Part shown: one piece after another, positions 1-8,396 of the stretch
How the letters are laid out: each line of letters starts with the position of its first letter
Numbering within the stretch: the stretch's first letter is position 1
Assembly (NCBI GenBank): GCA_905233585.1
Contig: CAJOFD010000013.1
Span: 3,840 to 50,266 of the forward strand
From: an uncultured Bacteroidales bacterium
GTDB taxonomy: Bacteria > Bacteroidota > Bacteroidia > Bacteroidales > WCHB1-69
Direction of reading: 5' to 3'
DNA length: 46,427 nt
Position numbers and translations under genes: made by a program
Notes under the pieces: generated by a model
Databases searched by the model: none
Seen by the model: only the letters and a program-made list of their open reading frames with translations
Told to the model about the DNA's origin: nothing

Positions 1-64
1 CCTCTTTTTTGCAAGCCGTAAAAATAAACAGACTTGCCACAAAAAACATGATTATTCGTTTCAT
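1..64 (-). CDS. Lipoprotein N-terminus, gene cut by window edge
   Basis: Reading leftward from the ATG at 64-62 gives 21 codons: a basic start (MKR), a hydrophobic stretch and the lipobox FTAC with the lipidated cysteine at residue 18, followed by KKE. This is a type II signal peptide, so the product should be an outer-membrane or periplasmic lipoprotein. The first 21 residues closely match those of the FGE-type lipoprotein at 16856-18025, with the cysteine at the same position, so a paralogue of that protein is likely. The rest of the gene lies outside the window and its function cannot be seen. A TACCTTTG promoter lies about 34 bases upstream of the start. Confidence 0.75.
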   Translation of the reverse strand, partial: MKRIIMFFVASLFIFTACKKE

Positions 65-82
65 CTAAATCTAAATCTAAAT
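65..82. repeat. Three tandem copies of CTAAAT
   Basis: Three perfect 6-base units sit directly upstream of the ATG of the leftward lipoprotein gene, between its promoter and its start codon. In the gene's sense the units read ATTTAG. Copy number change by slippage would alter promoter-to-start spacing, but with only three units this is speculative. Confidence 0.6.
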
Positions 83-89
83 TTGATTA

Positions 90-97
90 TAATTTTG
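90..97 (+). promoter_or_regulatory. -7 element TAATTTTG, rightward
   Basis: This matches the Bacteroidota -7 consensus TAnnTTTG and points toward the M3 peptidase gene. It directly abuts the leftward element at 98-105, so the two promoters are back to back. A TTTG at 82-85 is too close to act as its -33 box. Confidence 0.5.
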
Positions 98-105
98 CAA
101 AGGTA
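98..105 (-). promoter_or_regulatory. -7 element TACCTTTG, leftward
   Basis: The plus strand CAAAGGTA is TACCTTTG on the minus strand, a match to TAnnTTTG. It drives the lipoprotein gene that starts at 64. The sequence just downstream, TTTGCAAAAT then TAATCAA, resembles that of the paralogous gene's promoter at 18058-18065. Confidence 0.6.
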
Positions 106-218
106 ACATTTTTTTTGGTTTCCCGCTTCTTTTTTATTTGAATACCCCAAAATTCACTTCATCGCATGATAACAATATTTTATTGTTTCCACCGTTTTAT
201 CCTAAAAATACATTAAAT

Positions 219-2267
219 ATGGGTAATCAACATAAGGATATTTCCAAAAATATATTATTAGAACAATGGGAATTGCCGCCTTTCGATAAAATAGAAGACG
301 AAGTTTATTTTTCGGCTTTTGAACAGGCAATAGCACAAACGAAAAAGAATATTCAGGCAATTATAGACAATACGGCTCCCGCCGATTTTGAAAATACCAT
401 AGTGGCTTTGGACAGGGCAGATTGGCAATTGGAAGATATTTGCAATTTGTTTTTCAATCTTTTGGAAGCCAACGCCAATGCAACCTTGCAAAATGAAGCG
501 GAAAAAATTGTCCCCATGCTCGTTGCCTACGAAGATTGGGTTGCCCACAATGCCCAATTGTTCGCCAAAGTGAAAATGGTTTATGACCACAAATCGCAAC
601 AAGCCTACGAGGAAGATGAACTAACCTTATTGACAAAAACTTACGATAGTTTTGTTCGCAATGGGGCTTTGTTGTCAGACAAAGAAAAAGAAGAATTTTC
701 CGCTATCAATCAAGAACTTTCAAAATTATCTTTACAATATAAAAACAATTTGCTGAAAGTTACAGCCGATTATCATTTATATTTTTCTGACAAAGAAAAA
801 GATTTGTTGGAAGGTATTCCGTCCTCCAATTTGCAGACAGCAGCCGAAAAAGCCCAAGCAAAAGGCTACAAAAACGGATGGGTTTTCGATTTGTCCATGC
901 CAAGTTACAATGCTTTTATGAAATATGCCACCTGCCGTGCCAAACGGCAAGAATTGTATATGGCATACAATAGTCGGGCATTGGAAGGCAAATATTCCAA
1001 CCGTAAAATTGTATGCGATATAGCCAACAACAGATTAAAAATGGCTCATTTATTGGGTTTTGAAAGTTATGCTGACTATATTTTATGCAAACGTATGGCA
1101 AAAGACAAAAACACCGTCAAAAACTTTTTACAGCAATTGCTCAATGCTTTTAAACCTTTAGCACAAAAAGAGTTGCAAGAAATGCAACAATATGCCCAAG
1201 AAAAAGACCATATTGATTTGCAAGCATGGGATTGGGCTTACTATGCCAATTGCCGACAAAAAGAAAAATACAACTACGATGAACAACTTGTCAAACCGTT
1301 CTTTGCTTTGGAATATGTTCAGAAAGGCATTTTTGAATTAGCCAACCGATTGTATGGCTTAAGTTTCAAAGAAAGAAACGATGTAAGCGTTTACCATAAA
1401 GACGTAAAAGTTTTTGAAGTTATAGACAAAGACAAATCCCAACTGGCCATGTTGTATATGGATTTCTTTCCGAGAAATTCTAAACAGAACGGAGCATGGA
1501 TGACAGAATTCAGACCACAACGGGTAAATGAAAACGGCAAAAGGATTATTCCATTAATCTCGCTTGTGTTCAACTTCTCTCCTGCCACCAAAGACTCACC
1601 TTCGTTGCTTACGTTCAACGAGGTAAGCACTTTTTTGCACGAATTCGGACACGCTTTGCATGGCATGATGTCCAATGTGAGATTTGCCGCCTTATCAGGG
1701 ACCTCTGTAGAAAGAGATTTTGTTGAATTGCCCTCCCAAATTATGGAAAATTGGGCAGAAGAAAAAGATTTTCTTAAACTGTTTGCCTATCATTATCAGT
1801 CAGGAGCATTGATAGATGATGAGTTTGTCAAAAAAATAAAATCGTGGAACAACTATTTAGTCGGTTATCTTACTTTAAGACAACTCAATTTTGGTTATCT
1901 GGATATGGCTTTTCATTCCATAGAACAAGAAATAGTTACAGATGCAGTGGATTTTGAGCGGCAGGCAACCATTCCTACCCAATTGTTGCCTCATGTTAAA
2001 GGTACCGCCATTTGCACTTCTTTTTCACACATATTCGGAGGAGGCTATGCGGCAGGATATTACGGATACAAATGGGCAGAAGTGTTAGACGCAGATGCTT
2101 TTGAGGAATTTTCTTCCCATGGTATTTTCTCAACAGACGTTGCAGAACGTTTCAGAAAAACCATTCTTTCGCAAGGCGGCAATGTTGAAGCCATGAAAAG
2201 ATATATTCGTTTCAAGGGGAAGAAGCCTGAAATCAATGCTTTATTGAAAAGATGCGGCATTTTATAA
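219..2267 (+). CDS. dcp: M3 family zinc metallopeptidase (peptidyl-dipeptidase Dcp / oligopeptidase-like)
   Basis: The protein hydrolyses short peptides, either releasing C-terminal dipeptides (Dcp type) or cutting internally (oligopeptidase A type); sequence alone does not separate these. The HEFGHALH zinc motif starts at residue 474, and a third metal ligand is likely at Glu503 in DFVELPSQ. The C-terminal third contains the family's GGGYAAGYYGYKWAEV-like block. At 682 residues it has the usual family length. No signal peptide is seen, so it is probably cytoplasmic. The frame is open back to a TTG at 138, but those 27 residues do not look like the family N-terminus, which begins near the WELPPFDKI segment; ATG 219 is preferred. 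It is probably a single-gene unit. Confidence 0.9.
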   Translation: MGNQHKDISKNILLEQWELPPFDKIEDEVYFSAFEQAIAQTKKNIQAIIDNTAPADFENTIVALDRADWQLEDICNLFFNLLEANANATLQNEAEKIVPMLVAYEDWVAHNAQLFAKVKMVYDHKSQQAYEEDELTLLTKTYDSFVRNGALLSDKEKEEFSAINQELSKLSLQYKNNLLKVTADYHLYFSDKEKDLLEGIPSSNLQTAAEKAQAKGYKNGWVFDLSMPSYNAFMKYATCRAKRQELYMAYNSRALEGKYSNRKIVCDIANNRLKMAHLLGFESYADYILCKRMAKDKNTVKNFLQQLLNAFKPLAQKELQEMQQYAQEKDHIDLQAWDWAYYANCRQKEKYNYDEQLVKPFFALEYVQKGIFELANRLYGLSFKERNDVSVYHKDVKVFEVIDKDKSQLAMLYMDFFPRNSKQNGAWMTEFRPQRVNENGKRIIPLISLVFNFSPATKDSPSLLTFNEVSTFLHEFGHALHGMMSNVRFAALSGTSVERDFVELPSQIMENWAEEKDFLKLFAYHYQSGALIDDEFVKKIKSWNNYLVGYLTLRQLNFGYLDMAFHSIEQEIVTDAVDFERQATIPTQLLPHVKGTAICTSFSHIFGGGYAAGYYGYKWAEVLDADAFEEFSSHGIFSTDVAERFRKTILSQGGNVEAMKRYIRFKGKKPEINALLKRCGIL

Positions 2268-2309
2268 AAAGAATTTCGCTAAAATTCGGTTTTTCTAAAA
2301 AAAATAGCG

Positions 2310-2317
2310 TATATTTG
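2310..2317 (+). promoter_or_regulatory. -7 element TATATTTG upstream of glnA
   Basis: This exact TAnnTTTG match lies 33 bases before the glnA start codon, giving a short leader of roughly 25 bases. No clear TTTG -33 box is seen at the expected spacing. Confidence 0.65.
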
Positions 2318-2349
2318 CGTTTTATTTCAGAAATTAATACTTTTATTTT

Positions 2350-3858
2350 ATGGATATAGAAAAAACAACAATTTGTATGAACCCCTTGGTTCAATATTTA
2401 AAGAAATCCCCAAAAGATTTCACAAAAGCGGACATCATTGATTTCATTGCAGACAATGACATCCAAATGGTAGATTTCCATTATGTTGGCGGTGATGGTC
2501 GTGTAAAAACATTGAATTTTGTCGTTTCAGATGAAGAGTATCTGAACCAAATTCTCACCTTTGGAGAAAGAGTAGACGGTTCAAGTCTATTCTCGTTTAT
2601 GCAAGCCGGCTCCAGTGACTTATATGTTATACCCCGCTTCAAAACTGCTTTTGTTGACCCTTTTGCACAAATACCTACTTTATGTTTGTTTTGTGCATAT
2701 TACAACAAAGACGGAGAACCATTAGAAGAAGCCCCCGAATATGTGTTGAAAAAAGCAACCCAATCGTTCAGAAAGGTTACCAATATGGAATTCCAAGCCA
2801 TGGGCGAATTGGAATACTATGTTATCGGACCCAAAGAAGATTCTTTTCCTGCAACAGACCAAAGAGGTTATCATGAATCAGCACCTTTTGCCAAATTTGA
2901 AAATTTCAGAAAAGAATGCATGCACTTGATAGCCCAAACTGGCGGAATGATAAAATACGGACACTCCGAAGTCGGTAATTTTACCCTTGAGGACAAAATA
3001 TATGAACAAAATGAAATAGAATTTTTGGTAACAGACGCAGAAGATGCAGCCGACCAACTTATCATTGCCAAATGGATCATTAGAAAATTGGCTTATGAAT
3101 ATGGCTTGGATGTAACTTTTGCTCCTAAAATCACTGTCGGCAAAGCTGGTAGCGGTATGCACATTCACACAAGAATTGTGGACAAAAACGGCAACAACAC
3201 CATGGTTACAGACGGCAAACTGAACGATGTTGCCCACAAAGCCATTGCAGGTTACATTCAATGTGCTCCGTCTTTGACAGCATTCGGCAATATGAACCCG
3301 ACCTCTTATTTCAGATTGGTTCCACATCAAGAAGCCCCGACTACAGTATGCTGGGGCGACAGAAATCGTTCTGTTTTGGTTCGTGTACCACTCGGCTGGA
3401 CTTCCAAAGGCGATATGGTTGCCAATGAAAATCCATTGGAACAAGCCTCTCATTTAGATGGTTCACAAAAACAAACAGTAGAATTCCGTTGCCCTGACGG
3501 TTCTGCAAACGTTTATCTGCTCATTGCCGGTTTGACCGTTGCCGCCCGCATCGGTTTTGAAACGGCAAACGCTTTGGAAATAGCAAAAGACACTTATGTT
3601 GATGTCAATATCTTTGAAGAAAAATACAAAGACAAAGTTGCCAAACTCAATAGTTTGCCCACCTCTTGTTGGGAATCGGCAGAAATGTTGGACAAACAAA
3701 GGGACTTGTATAAAAAACATGATGTTTTCTCCGATAGAATCATCGATGGTGTGATTGCTCAATTGAAAGCCTACGAAGACAAAAACCTTAGGGAAGAATT
3801 GGCAAAACATCCGGAAAAAATGTTAGAAATAGTTTCCAAATATTATTATTGCGGATAA
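2350..3858 (+). CDS. glnA: Glutamine synthetase, Bacteroidales GlnA type
   Basis: The enzyme makes glutamine from glutamate and ammonia with ATP and is the main ammonium assimilation step in the cytoplasm. The N-terminal beta-grasp domain (about residues 30-110, containing GERVDGSSLF) is followed by the catalytic domain with GELEYYVI, the GSGMHIH ATP/glutamate loop, the WGDRNRSVLVRVP block and EFRCPDGSAN. At 502 residues it is longer than classical GSI (about 470) and matches the Bacteroidales form. The adenylylation tyrosine motif (NLY) of enterobacterial GlnA is not evident near the C-terminus, so control by GlnE-type adenylylation is unlikely. It has its own promoter at 2310 and a strong terminator at 3872, so it appears monocistronic. 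Confidence 0.96.
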   Translation: MDIEKTTICMNPLVQYLKKSPKDFTKADIIDFIADNDIQMVDFHYVGGDGRVKTLNFVVSDEEYLNQILTFGERVDGSSLFSFMQAGSSDLYVIPRFKTAFVDPFAQIPTLCLFCAYYNKDGEPLEEAPEYVLKKATQSFRKVTNMEFQAMGELEYYVIGPKEDSFPATDQRGYHESAPFAKFENFRKECMHLIAQTGGMIKYGHSEVGNFTLEDKIYEQNEIEFLVTDAEDAADQLIIAKWIIRKLAYEYGLDVTFAPKITVGKAGSGMHIHTRIVDKNGNNTMVTDGKLNDVAHKAIAGYIQCAPSLTAFGNMNPTSYFRLVPHQEAPTTVCWGDRNRSVLVRVPLGWTSKGDMVANENPLEQASHLDGSQKQTVEFRCPDGSANVYLLIAGLTVAARIGFETANALEIAKDTYVDVNIFEEKYKDKVAKLNSLPTSCWESAEMLDKQRDLYKKHDVFSDRIIDGVIAQLKAYEDKNLREELAKHPEKMLEIVSKYYYCG

Positions 3859-3871
3859 TATTACAACAATC

Positions 3872-3901
3872 AGCCAACCTTGCCTTACCGCAAGGTTGGC
3901 T
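3872..3901 (+). terminator. Rho-independent terminator after glnA
   Basis: A perfect 12-base-pair stem (3872-3883 with 3890-3901) closes a 6-base loop, followed by TTGTATAAAA. It lies 13 bases after the glnA stop codon and 11 bases before the LysE-type gene. Confidence 0.85.
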
Positions 3902-3912
3902 TTGTATAAAAA

Positions 3913-4542
3913 ATGCTGGCATCATTATTTGAAGGTATGTTATTCGGATTGCCCTTTGTCCTTGTTATAGGACCGGCATTGTTCGCTATTCTTCAAACGA
4001 GTATGAACAAAGGGTTTTATTCTGGTATGCAGTTGGCAATAGGTATTTCCATTAGCGACTGGTTGCTTATGTTGCTTTGCTACTATGGATTGGCTCAATA
4101 TATGCAAAATTCCAAATTTCAAATGTCCCTTGGCTTTATCGGCAGCATTTTTCTATTGGGTTACGGATTGTATATTTTCATAAAAAAAACTCCTACCATC
4201 ACCAAAAACAAAGAAATAAAACTAAACATAAAATGGGGCAGCGTTTTTTCAGAGATAAGCAAAGGCTTTTTTCTGAATATTATGAATCCATTTTTGTGGG
4301 TCTTGTGGCTGACCATTATCACCACAGGTACCGCCAACAAGAATCGTATAGAATCATTGCTGTTTATTTTAGGTATCGCTGCTATTTTGTTTGCTTCCGA
4401 TGTTCTCAAATCGTTTTTTGCCAACAAAATTGTAAAAATGCTATCTCCCAAAATCATCGCAAAGATAAATAAAATGATGGGAATAGTCCTCATAATTTGT
4501 TCTGCAGTGCTTTTTGTAAGAACAATAATAATTATTTGTTAA
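3913..4542 (+). CDS. LysE/RhtB family membrane exporter
   Basis: This is a 209-residue inner-membrane protein with about six hydrophobic segments, matching the LysE/RhtB fold of amino acid and small-metabolite exporters. The N-terminal block FVLVIGPALFAIL with the following NKGFYSG corresponds to the family's conserved GP..........G...G signature. A basic loop near residues 90-100 separates the first and second halves. The substrate cannot be read from sequence. It starts 11 bases after the glnA terminator and is followed 20 bases later by the rhomboid gene, so these two may be co-transcribed. No clear TAnnTTTG promoter is seen in front of it. Confidence 0.85.
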   Translation: MLASLFEGMLFGLPFVLVIGPALFAILQTSMNKGFYSGMQLAIGISISDWLLMLLCYYGLAQYMQNSKFQMSLGFIGSIFLLGYGLYIFIKKTPTITKNKEIKLNIKWGSVFSEISKGFFLNIMNPFLWVLWLTIITTGTANKNRIESLLFILGIAAILFASDVLKSFFANKIVKMLSPKIIAKINKMMGIVLIICSAVLFVRTIIIIC

Positions 4543-4562
4543 AAAACTATTTATAAAAAACT

Positions 4563-5177
4563 ATGATTACTATCTATATTATTATAATCACAAGTACGGT
4601 TTCCCTATTCGCTATGCGAAACCGGAATCTGTTTTACAAATTATGTCTTTATCCCAAACTTATTGTTCAAAACAAACAATGGTACAGAACATTGTCCTAT
4701 GGACTGATACATGCTGATTTTATGCACTTGTTGGTGAATATGCTTGTGTTGTATTTTTTTGGCACACAAGTGGAAAAAAACTATCATTACGTGTGGGGAG
4801 ATGTTGGGGGCTGGCTGTTTTTGCTTTTGTATGTTTCCTCATTGTTTTTTTCCACCCTTGCAGATGTTCTCAAGCATGCCAATAACGATAACTATGTGGC
4901 TGTAGGAGCCTCTGGAGCCACCTCTGCCGTATTGTTTGCCGGCATATTGCTGTTTCCCTTGCAAAAAATTTATATTATGTTTGTTCCAATAGGCATTCCT
5001 GCCGTTATATTTGGTGCTTTTTATCTCATCTATTCGGCTTATATGGACAAACACGGAAAAGACAACATCGGACACAACACCCATTTCTGGGGTGCCGTTT
5101 ACGGTTTTGTGTTCGCTATTGTATTCAAGTGGAAACTATTGCTGGCTTTCTTCGTTCAGATTTTGCAAAAGTTCTAA
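4563..5177 (+). CDS. Rhomboid family intramembrane serine protease
   Basis: The protein cleaves transmembrane segments of other membrane proteins. The catalytic pair is visible: Ser117 in GASGATSA and His174 in HFWGAVYGF. The supporting His50 and Asn59 sit in HADFMHLLVNM, the usual rhomboid TM2 motif. It has about six membrane segments in 204 residues, a minimal bacterial form without extra domains. The N-terminus starts directly with a membrane segment. The stop codon (5175-5177) overlaps by two bases the stop of the convergent frameshifted gene at 5174-5445. The natural substrate is unknown. Confidence 0.9.
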   Translation: MITIYIIIITSTVSLFAMRNRNLFYKLCLYPKLIVQNKQWYRTLSYGLIHADFMHLLVNMLVLYFFGTQVEKNYHYVWGDVGGWLFLLLYVSSLFFSTLADVLKHANNDNYVAVGASGATSAVLFAGILLFPLQKIYIMFVPIGIPAVIFGAFYLIYSAYMDKHGKDNIGHNTHFWGAVYGFVFAIVFKWKLLLAFFVQILQKF

Positions 5178-5445
5178 TTTGCAGAAACATTGACCTTTAT
5201 GTTTTTTCGCAAAACGCTATGCTCCGGATTCCAAAATTCATCTTTATGTGTTGTTCTCAAATAGACAGACAAATCCACACATTGAAACGCATCCGCAATG
5301 GCAATTGTTTTGTTGAAAGACATTTTGTACCATTTATCCTGAACATATCTTTTAGAAAGAATATATTTGGAAACAACATCCTCCGCATAATAAACAATAT
5401 TCAGATAAAAGGTATAGGCATACGCTTCAATTCTATTTCAAGCAT
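5174..5445 (-). pseudogene. Small unknown gene after recO, disrupted by a one-base frameshift
   Basis: Downstream of recO an ATG at 5445-5443, preceded by an AAAGGA ribosome binding site, begins MLEIELK but this frame stops after 14 codons. From about 5437 a second frame is open for 87 residues to the TAG at 5176-5174. It has ordinary protein composition (for example YLNIVYYAEDVVSKYILSK and TTHKDEFWNPEHSVLRKN) but has no start codon in its first 38 residues. Adding one A to the AAG near 5427 would join the two into a single protein of about 90 residues. I do not recognise the family. Either this is a recent pseudogene or there is a base missing from the assembly. It is probably the last gene of the acid phosphatase-guaD-era-recO transcript. 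Confidence 0.6.
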
Positions 5446-5457
5446 ATTCCTTTATGG

Positions 5458-6162
5458 TTAATCATGCAAGACCGTTCTTAACACCTCCAATGATTGTATC
5501 TTGGACAAATCTATAATGTGCAGATTATAAAATTCCAACAAACAATTCAACAAAACATTTCGGAGATGAGGGGGGACAATATCTGCCTTGTCGGCCGGAA
5601 ACATATCCTGATGAAGCAGATTGTGCAGGCAAACAGCCATTTCCTGTTGGATAGCAGTAGGTTTTGCCGCATATTCAAAACATGCGGATTGAACATTAAA
5701 AACATAATTTTCCTGAAAATTATCCATAGGACAAATGCCTAATTCCCGACTGCAATGAATGAGGAAACGCAAATGAAAATCAGGAACAAAAGGCTGATTA
5801 TAAAATTGTTGTAATGTTTCATACAAAAAGCCAAACAAATCCTTGTCTTCATCGGCATTCTGCAACAATTTATATAAGACATCATTCAAAAACATACACA
5901 CAGCCGCCTTAGGCATTTGATAATAGCCTCCTGCTAATGATGAAGAATATTCTACTTCTTTGAGCCATGCCATTTGATTGCTTGTTTTCCTTTCGGCACA
6001 AAAGCTAATCAAGGTCATAGGCTGTAGTGTACTTTGACGGCTTTTGGAATTCTTGAAAGAAATATAGGCGTTTGTTCCCGACTCCGAATATATTTTCACA
6101 ATATTTTTATTGTCGGTATGCTGTATCTTATTGAGAACAATTCCTTTACTCTTTTCTATCAT
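5458..6162 (-). CDS. recO: DNA repair protein RecO
   Basis: RecO works with RecF and RecR to load RecA on single-stranded DNA coated with SSB during gap repair. The N-terminal OB-fold (about residues 1-80, beginning with the typical KGIVLNKIQHTDNKNIVKIY pattern) is followed by an all-helical domain. At 234 residues it has the usual length. The zinc-binding cysteine cluster found in some RecO proteins is not seen. It starts 11 bases after era, and the era-recO pairing is common in bacteria, so co-transcription is likely. A damaged small gene follows 12 bases after its stop codon. Confidence 0.9.
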   Translation of the reverse strand: MIEKSKGIVLNKIQHTDNKNIVKIYSESGTNAYISFKNSKSRQSTLQPMTLISFCAERKTSNQMAWLKEVEYSSSLAGGYYQMPKAAVCMFLNDVLYKLLQNADEDKDLFGFLYETLQQFYNQPFVPDFHLRFLIHCSRELGICPMDNFQENYVFNVQSACFEYAAKPTAIQQEMAVCLHNLLHQDMFPADKADIVPPHLRNVLLNCLLEFYNLHIIDLSKIQSLEVLRTVLHD

Positions 6163-6173
6163 TGTCCATGTGA

Positions 6174-7076
6174 TTAAAAGCCATACCCAAAGCGTTTCAA
6201 ACGATTATCATCATTACGCCAATCCTTCTGTACTTTGACACTCAATCCCAAAAATACTTTGGTGTCAATAAATTGTTCTATTTCCAACCTTGCGGTTATA
6301 CCCAATTCTTTTATTTTTGTTCCTTGATGTCCGATAATAATGCTTTTTTGGCTTTCTCTTTCCACATAAATTGTTGCCTCTATACGTGTAATATCCTTGT
6401 CTTCTTTAAAAGAATTAACTTCGATTTCAACGCTATAGGGAATTTCCTTTTGATAAAGCAAAAGTATTTTCTCTCTAATAATTTCTGAGACAAAAAAACG
6501 CATAGACCGATCGGTCAATTCATCTTTGGAAAAATACGGCGGAGAAAAAGGCAATAATTTAATAATTGCCGAAACAAGCGAATCTATATTTTCACTGTTT
6601 AGTGCCGATATGCAACATGTTTCTACAGGGTGAATCAGTTCCTGCCAATACAAACGGCTTTGTTCAACTTGTTCGGGAGTGGATTTGTCTATTTTGTTCA
6701 AAACCAATATCACAGGCGTTGAAGAAGCACTTACTTTTTCTAAAATACTCTGATGATGTTTAGTTTCACCCACTTCCACCATATATAGTAAAATATCGCT
6801 ATCCTGTAAAGCCATTTCAACATATTGCATCATATATTCCTGCATTTTGTAGTTAGGCTCCAACACACCAGGGGTATCAGAATAGACAATTTGAAAATCA
6901 TCACCATTGACAATACCCATAATACGATGTCTTGTTGTTTGAGCCTTAGCGGTAATGATAGACAAACGTTCGCCCACCAATTGGTTCATCAGTGTGGATT
7001 TGCCGACATTAGGATTTCCTAAAATACTAACAAAACCGGCTTTATGGTTTTTATTTCCAACGCTTATATTTTCCAT
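6174..7076 (-). CDS. era: GTPase Era, 16S rRNA maturation / ribosome assembly
   Basis: Era binds GTP and the 3' end of 16S rRNA during 30S subunit assembly. The G motifs are all present: G1 GNPNVGKS (residues 20-27), G3 DTPG, G4 NKID and G5 SALN. The C-terminal KH RNA-binding domain carries GHQGTKIKELG. At 300 residues it is full length. The frame also reaches a TTG two codons upstream, but ATG 7076 is preferred; it lies 2 bases after the guaD stop codon. It is in the tight acid phosphatase-guaD-era-recO cluster and may depend on translation of guaD. Confidence 0.95.
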   Translation of the reverse strand: MENISVGNKNHKAGFVSILGNPNVGKSTLMNQLVGERLSIITAKAQTTRHRIMGIVNGDDFQIVYSDTPGVLEPNYKMQEYMMQYVEMALQDSDILLYMVEVGETKHHQSILEKVSASSTPVILVLNKIDKSTPEQVEQSRLYWQELIHPVETCCISALNSENIDSLVSAIIKLLPFSPPYFSKDELTDRSMRFFVSEIIREKILLLYQKEIPYSVEIEVNSFKEDKDITRIEATIYVERESQKSIIIGHQGTKIKELGITARLEIEQFIDTKVFLGLSVKVQKDWRNDDNRLKRFGYGF

Positions 7077-7078
7077 AA

Positions 7079-7561
7079 TCAATATTCTATTTTATCCGAC
7101 AAGGTCTGCCATTGTTCAAAAGGTTGGTTGGCTTCTGCGATTTCAATATGTTGTGTATCCAAATGACGTTTATCATAATCCAATACAATTTCTTGATATA
7201 TAAAATCATCATCAAAATCAACAGCAGCAGCCTGTTTCTTGTTGGCAGCAAAGACCAAACGTTGTGGTCTTGCCCAATAAATAGCCCCCAAACACATCGG
7301 ACAAGGTTCGCAACTTGAATAAATGGTACAACCTTCCAATTGAAAATATCCAAATTGTTCACAGGCTCTCCTTATCGCTGTTATTTCCGCATGAGCAGTC
7401 GGATCATTAGCCGAGGTTACCAAATTGGTACCTTCCGCCACAATTTGATTATCCTTAACTATCAAAGCGGCAAAAGGCCCCCCTTTGCCCTCATGAATAT
7501 TTTTTATAGCCAGATCTATTGTCTTTTGCAAAAAATATTTATCCAACTCTTCTTGGGTCAT
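7079..7561 (-). CDS. guaD: Guanine deaminase (CDA superfamily)
   Basis: The enzyme converts guanine to xanthine in purine salvage. The zinc site is HAE at residues 57-59 and PCPMC with Cys87 and Cys90. The whole chain follows the Bacillus subtilis GuaD pattern, including GGPFAALIVKD, NDPTAHAEITAIRRA, the CLGAIYWARP segment and a C-terminal tail ending in EY. This distinguishes it from the tRNA adenosine deaminase TadA, which lacks that tail and has a different substrate loop. At 160 residues it matches GuaD length. It starts 2 bases after the acid phosphatase stop codon. Confidence 0.88.
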   Translation of the reverse strand: MTQEELDKYFLQKTIDLAIKNIHEGKGGPFAALIVKDNQIVAEGTNLVTSANDPTAHAEITAIRRACEQFGYFQLEGCTIYSSCEPCPMCLGAIYWARPQRLVFAANKKQAAAVDFDDDFIYQEIVLDYDKRHLDTQHIEIAEANQPFEQWQTLSDKIEY

Positions 7562-7563
7562 TT

Positions 7564-8322
7564 TTATTTCCTTTTAGTGGTTCCCTGTTGTTTTTGCATT
7601 TGTTGAAACTCTTTTTGTGCCTTATGCAAATGTTTCAAAAACTCCTCACTGGTATGCAAACGGGCAACACCGATAGCCGCACCCAAACGGCTGGCATCGA
7701 CATCGCTCTGCCAATGAGCACCAACAATGACACGACTTTCCCCATACATGAATCCTCGGGCCATAATAGTATCTGTATTGGCTGGATTCAACTCACTCAA
7801 CAGCAATGCGACTGTCCACCCTCGTATGGCATGTCCGGACGGATAAGAACCTTCATTTTTCAAATACACTTCCTCTTCTATCGTTAATAAATGCTCCTGA
7901 AAACGCACAAAAGGACGTTTTCGCATATAAAAAGCCTTAGGAAGCACCCTTATTTGTTCAACAGTGGAAATACTGTTTATCAAAAACTTATATATTTCAG
8001 GACATGTTTCCATTGATATTTCAATGCCAAAAGGAACACTAAATTCAGCCAAAAGACTATCTAAATTCCACACCGCATCTCGTCTGGCAATAGCTGTCCG
8101 TGCAGTATCCAATCGTTGGGTCTTGCCCCACATATAACGCATTATATCATGCACAAAAGCAGAACTATTGGTATCAGGTGGTGCAGGCAAACAATGCAAC
8201 AAGTTGGGCATTTCTTCGGTTGTAAAATATAATGTTGGCTGATAGGTCTGTGATTTTACTGGTATATACCCCAATAATACACAAACAAAAAACAAGCATA
8301 AAATTTTATTTTTCATTTTCAT
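7564..8322 (-). CDS. Class A non-specific acid phosphatase (PAP2 superfamily), exported
   Basis: This periplasmic enzyme removes phosphate from organic phosphomonoesters. A signal peptide spans about residues 1-24. The class A signature is complete: KX6RP at Lys129-Arg136-Pro137, GSYPSGH at 158-164, and SRX5HX3D at Ser196, Arg197, His203 and Asp207. At 252 residues it matches PhoN/PhoC-type enzymes. A second ATG two codons in could also be the start. It heads a tight cluster with guaD, era and recO; the functional link is not obvious, though phosphatase and guanine deaminase could both serve nucleotide salvage. No exact TAnnTTTG promoter is seen in the 74 bases upstream. Confidence 0.9.
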   Translation of the reverse strand: MKMKNKILCLFFVCVLLGYIPVKSQTYQPTLYFTTEEMPNLLHCLPAPPDTNSSAFVHDIMRYMWGKTQRLDTARTAIARRDAVWNLDSLLAEFSVPFGIEISMETCPEIYKFLINSISTVEQIRVLPKAFYMRKRPFVRFQEHLLTIEEEVYLKNEGSYPSGHAIRGWTVALLLSELNPANTDTIMARGFMYGESRVIVGAHWQSDVDASRLGAAIGVARLHTSEEFLKHLHKAQKEFQQMQKQQGTTKRK

Positions 8323-8396
8323 TTATTGTTTTGTATAAAATTATTTAATGCATTAAACAAATTTAAAATAAAGATGTTAGCAATATTATTGAAACA

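Noticed and set aside
65..82. CTAAAT repeat as a phase-variation switch
   Set aside because: Only three short units are present, outside the reading frame; slippage at this length is unlikely to be frequent.
138..218. 27-residue N-terminal extension of the M3 peptidase from a TTG
   Set aside because: It has no family similarity and no signal peptide, and ATG 219 is a better start.
5129..5461. 110-residue plus-strand ORF overlapping the end of the rhomboid gene
   Set aside because: It is the mirror of the minus-strand frameshifted gene, starts inside the rhomboid gene and resembles no protein.
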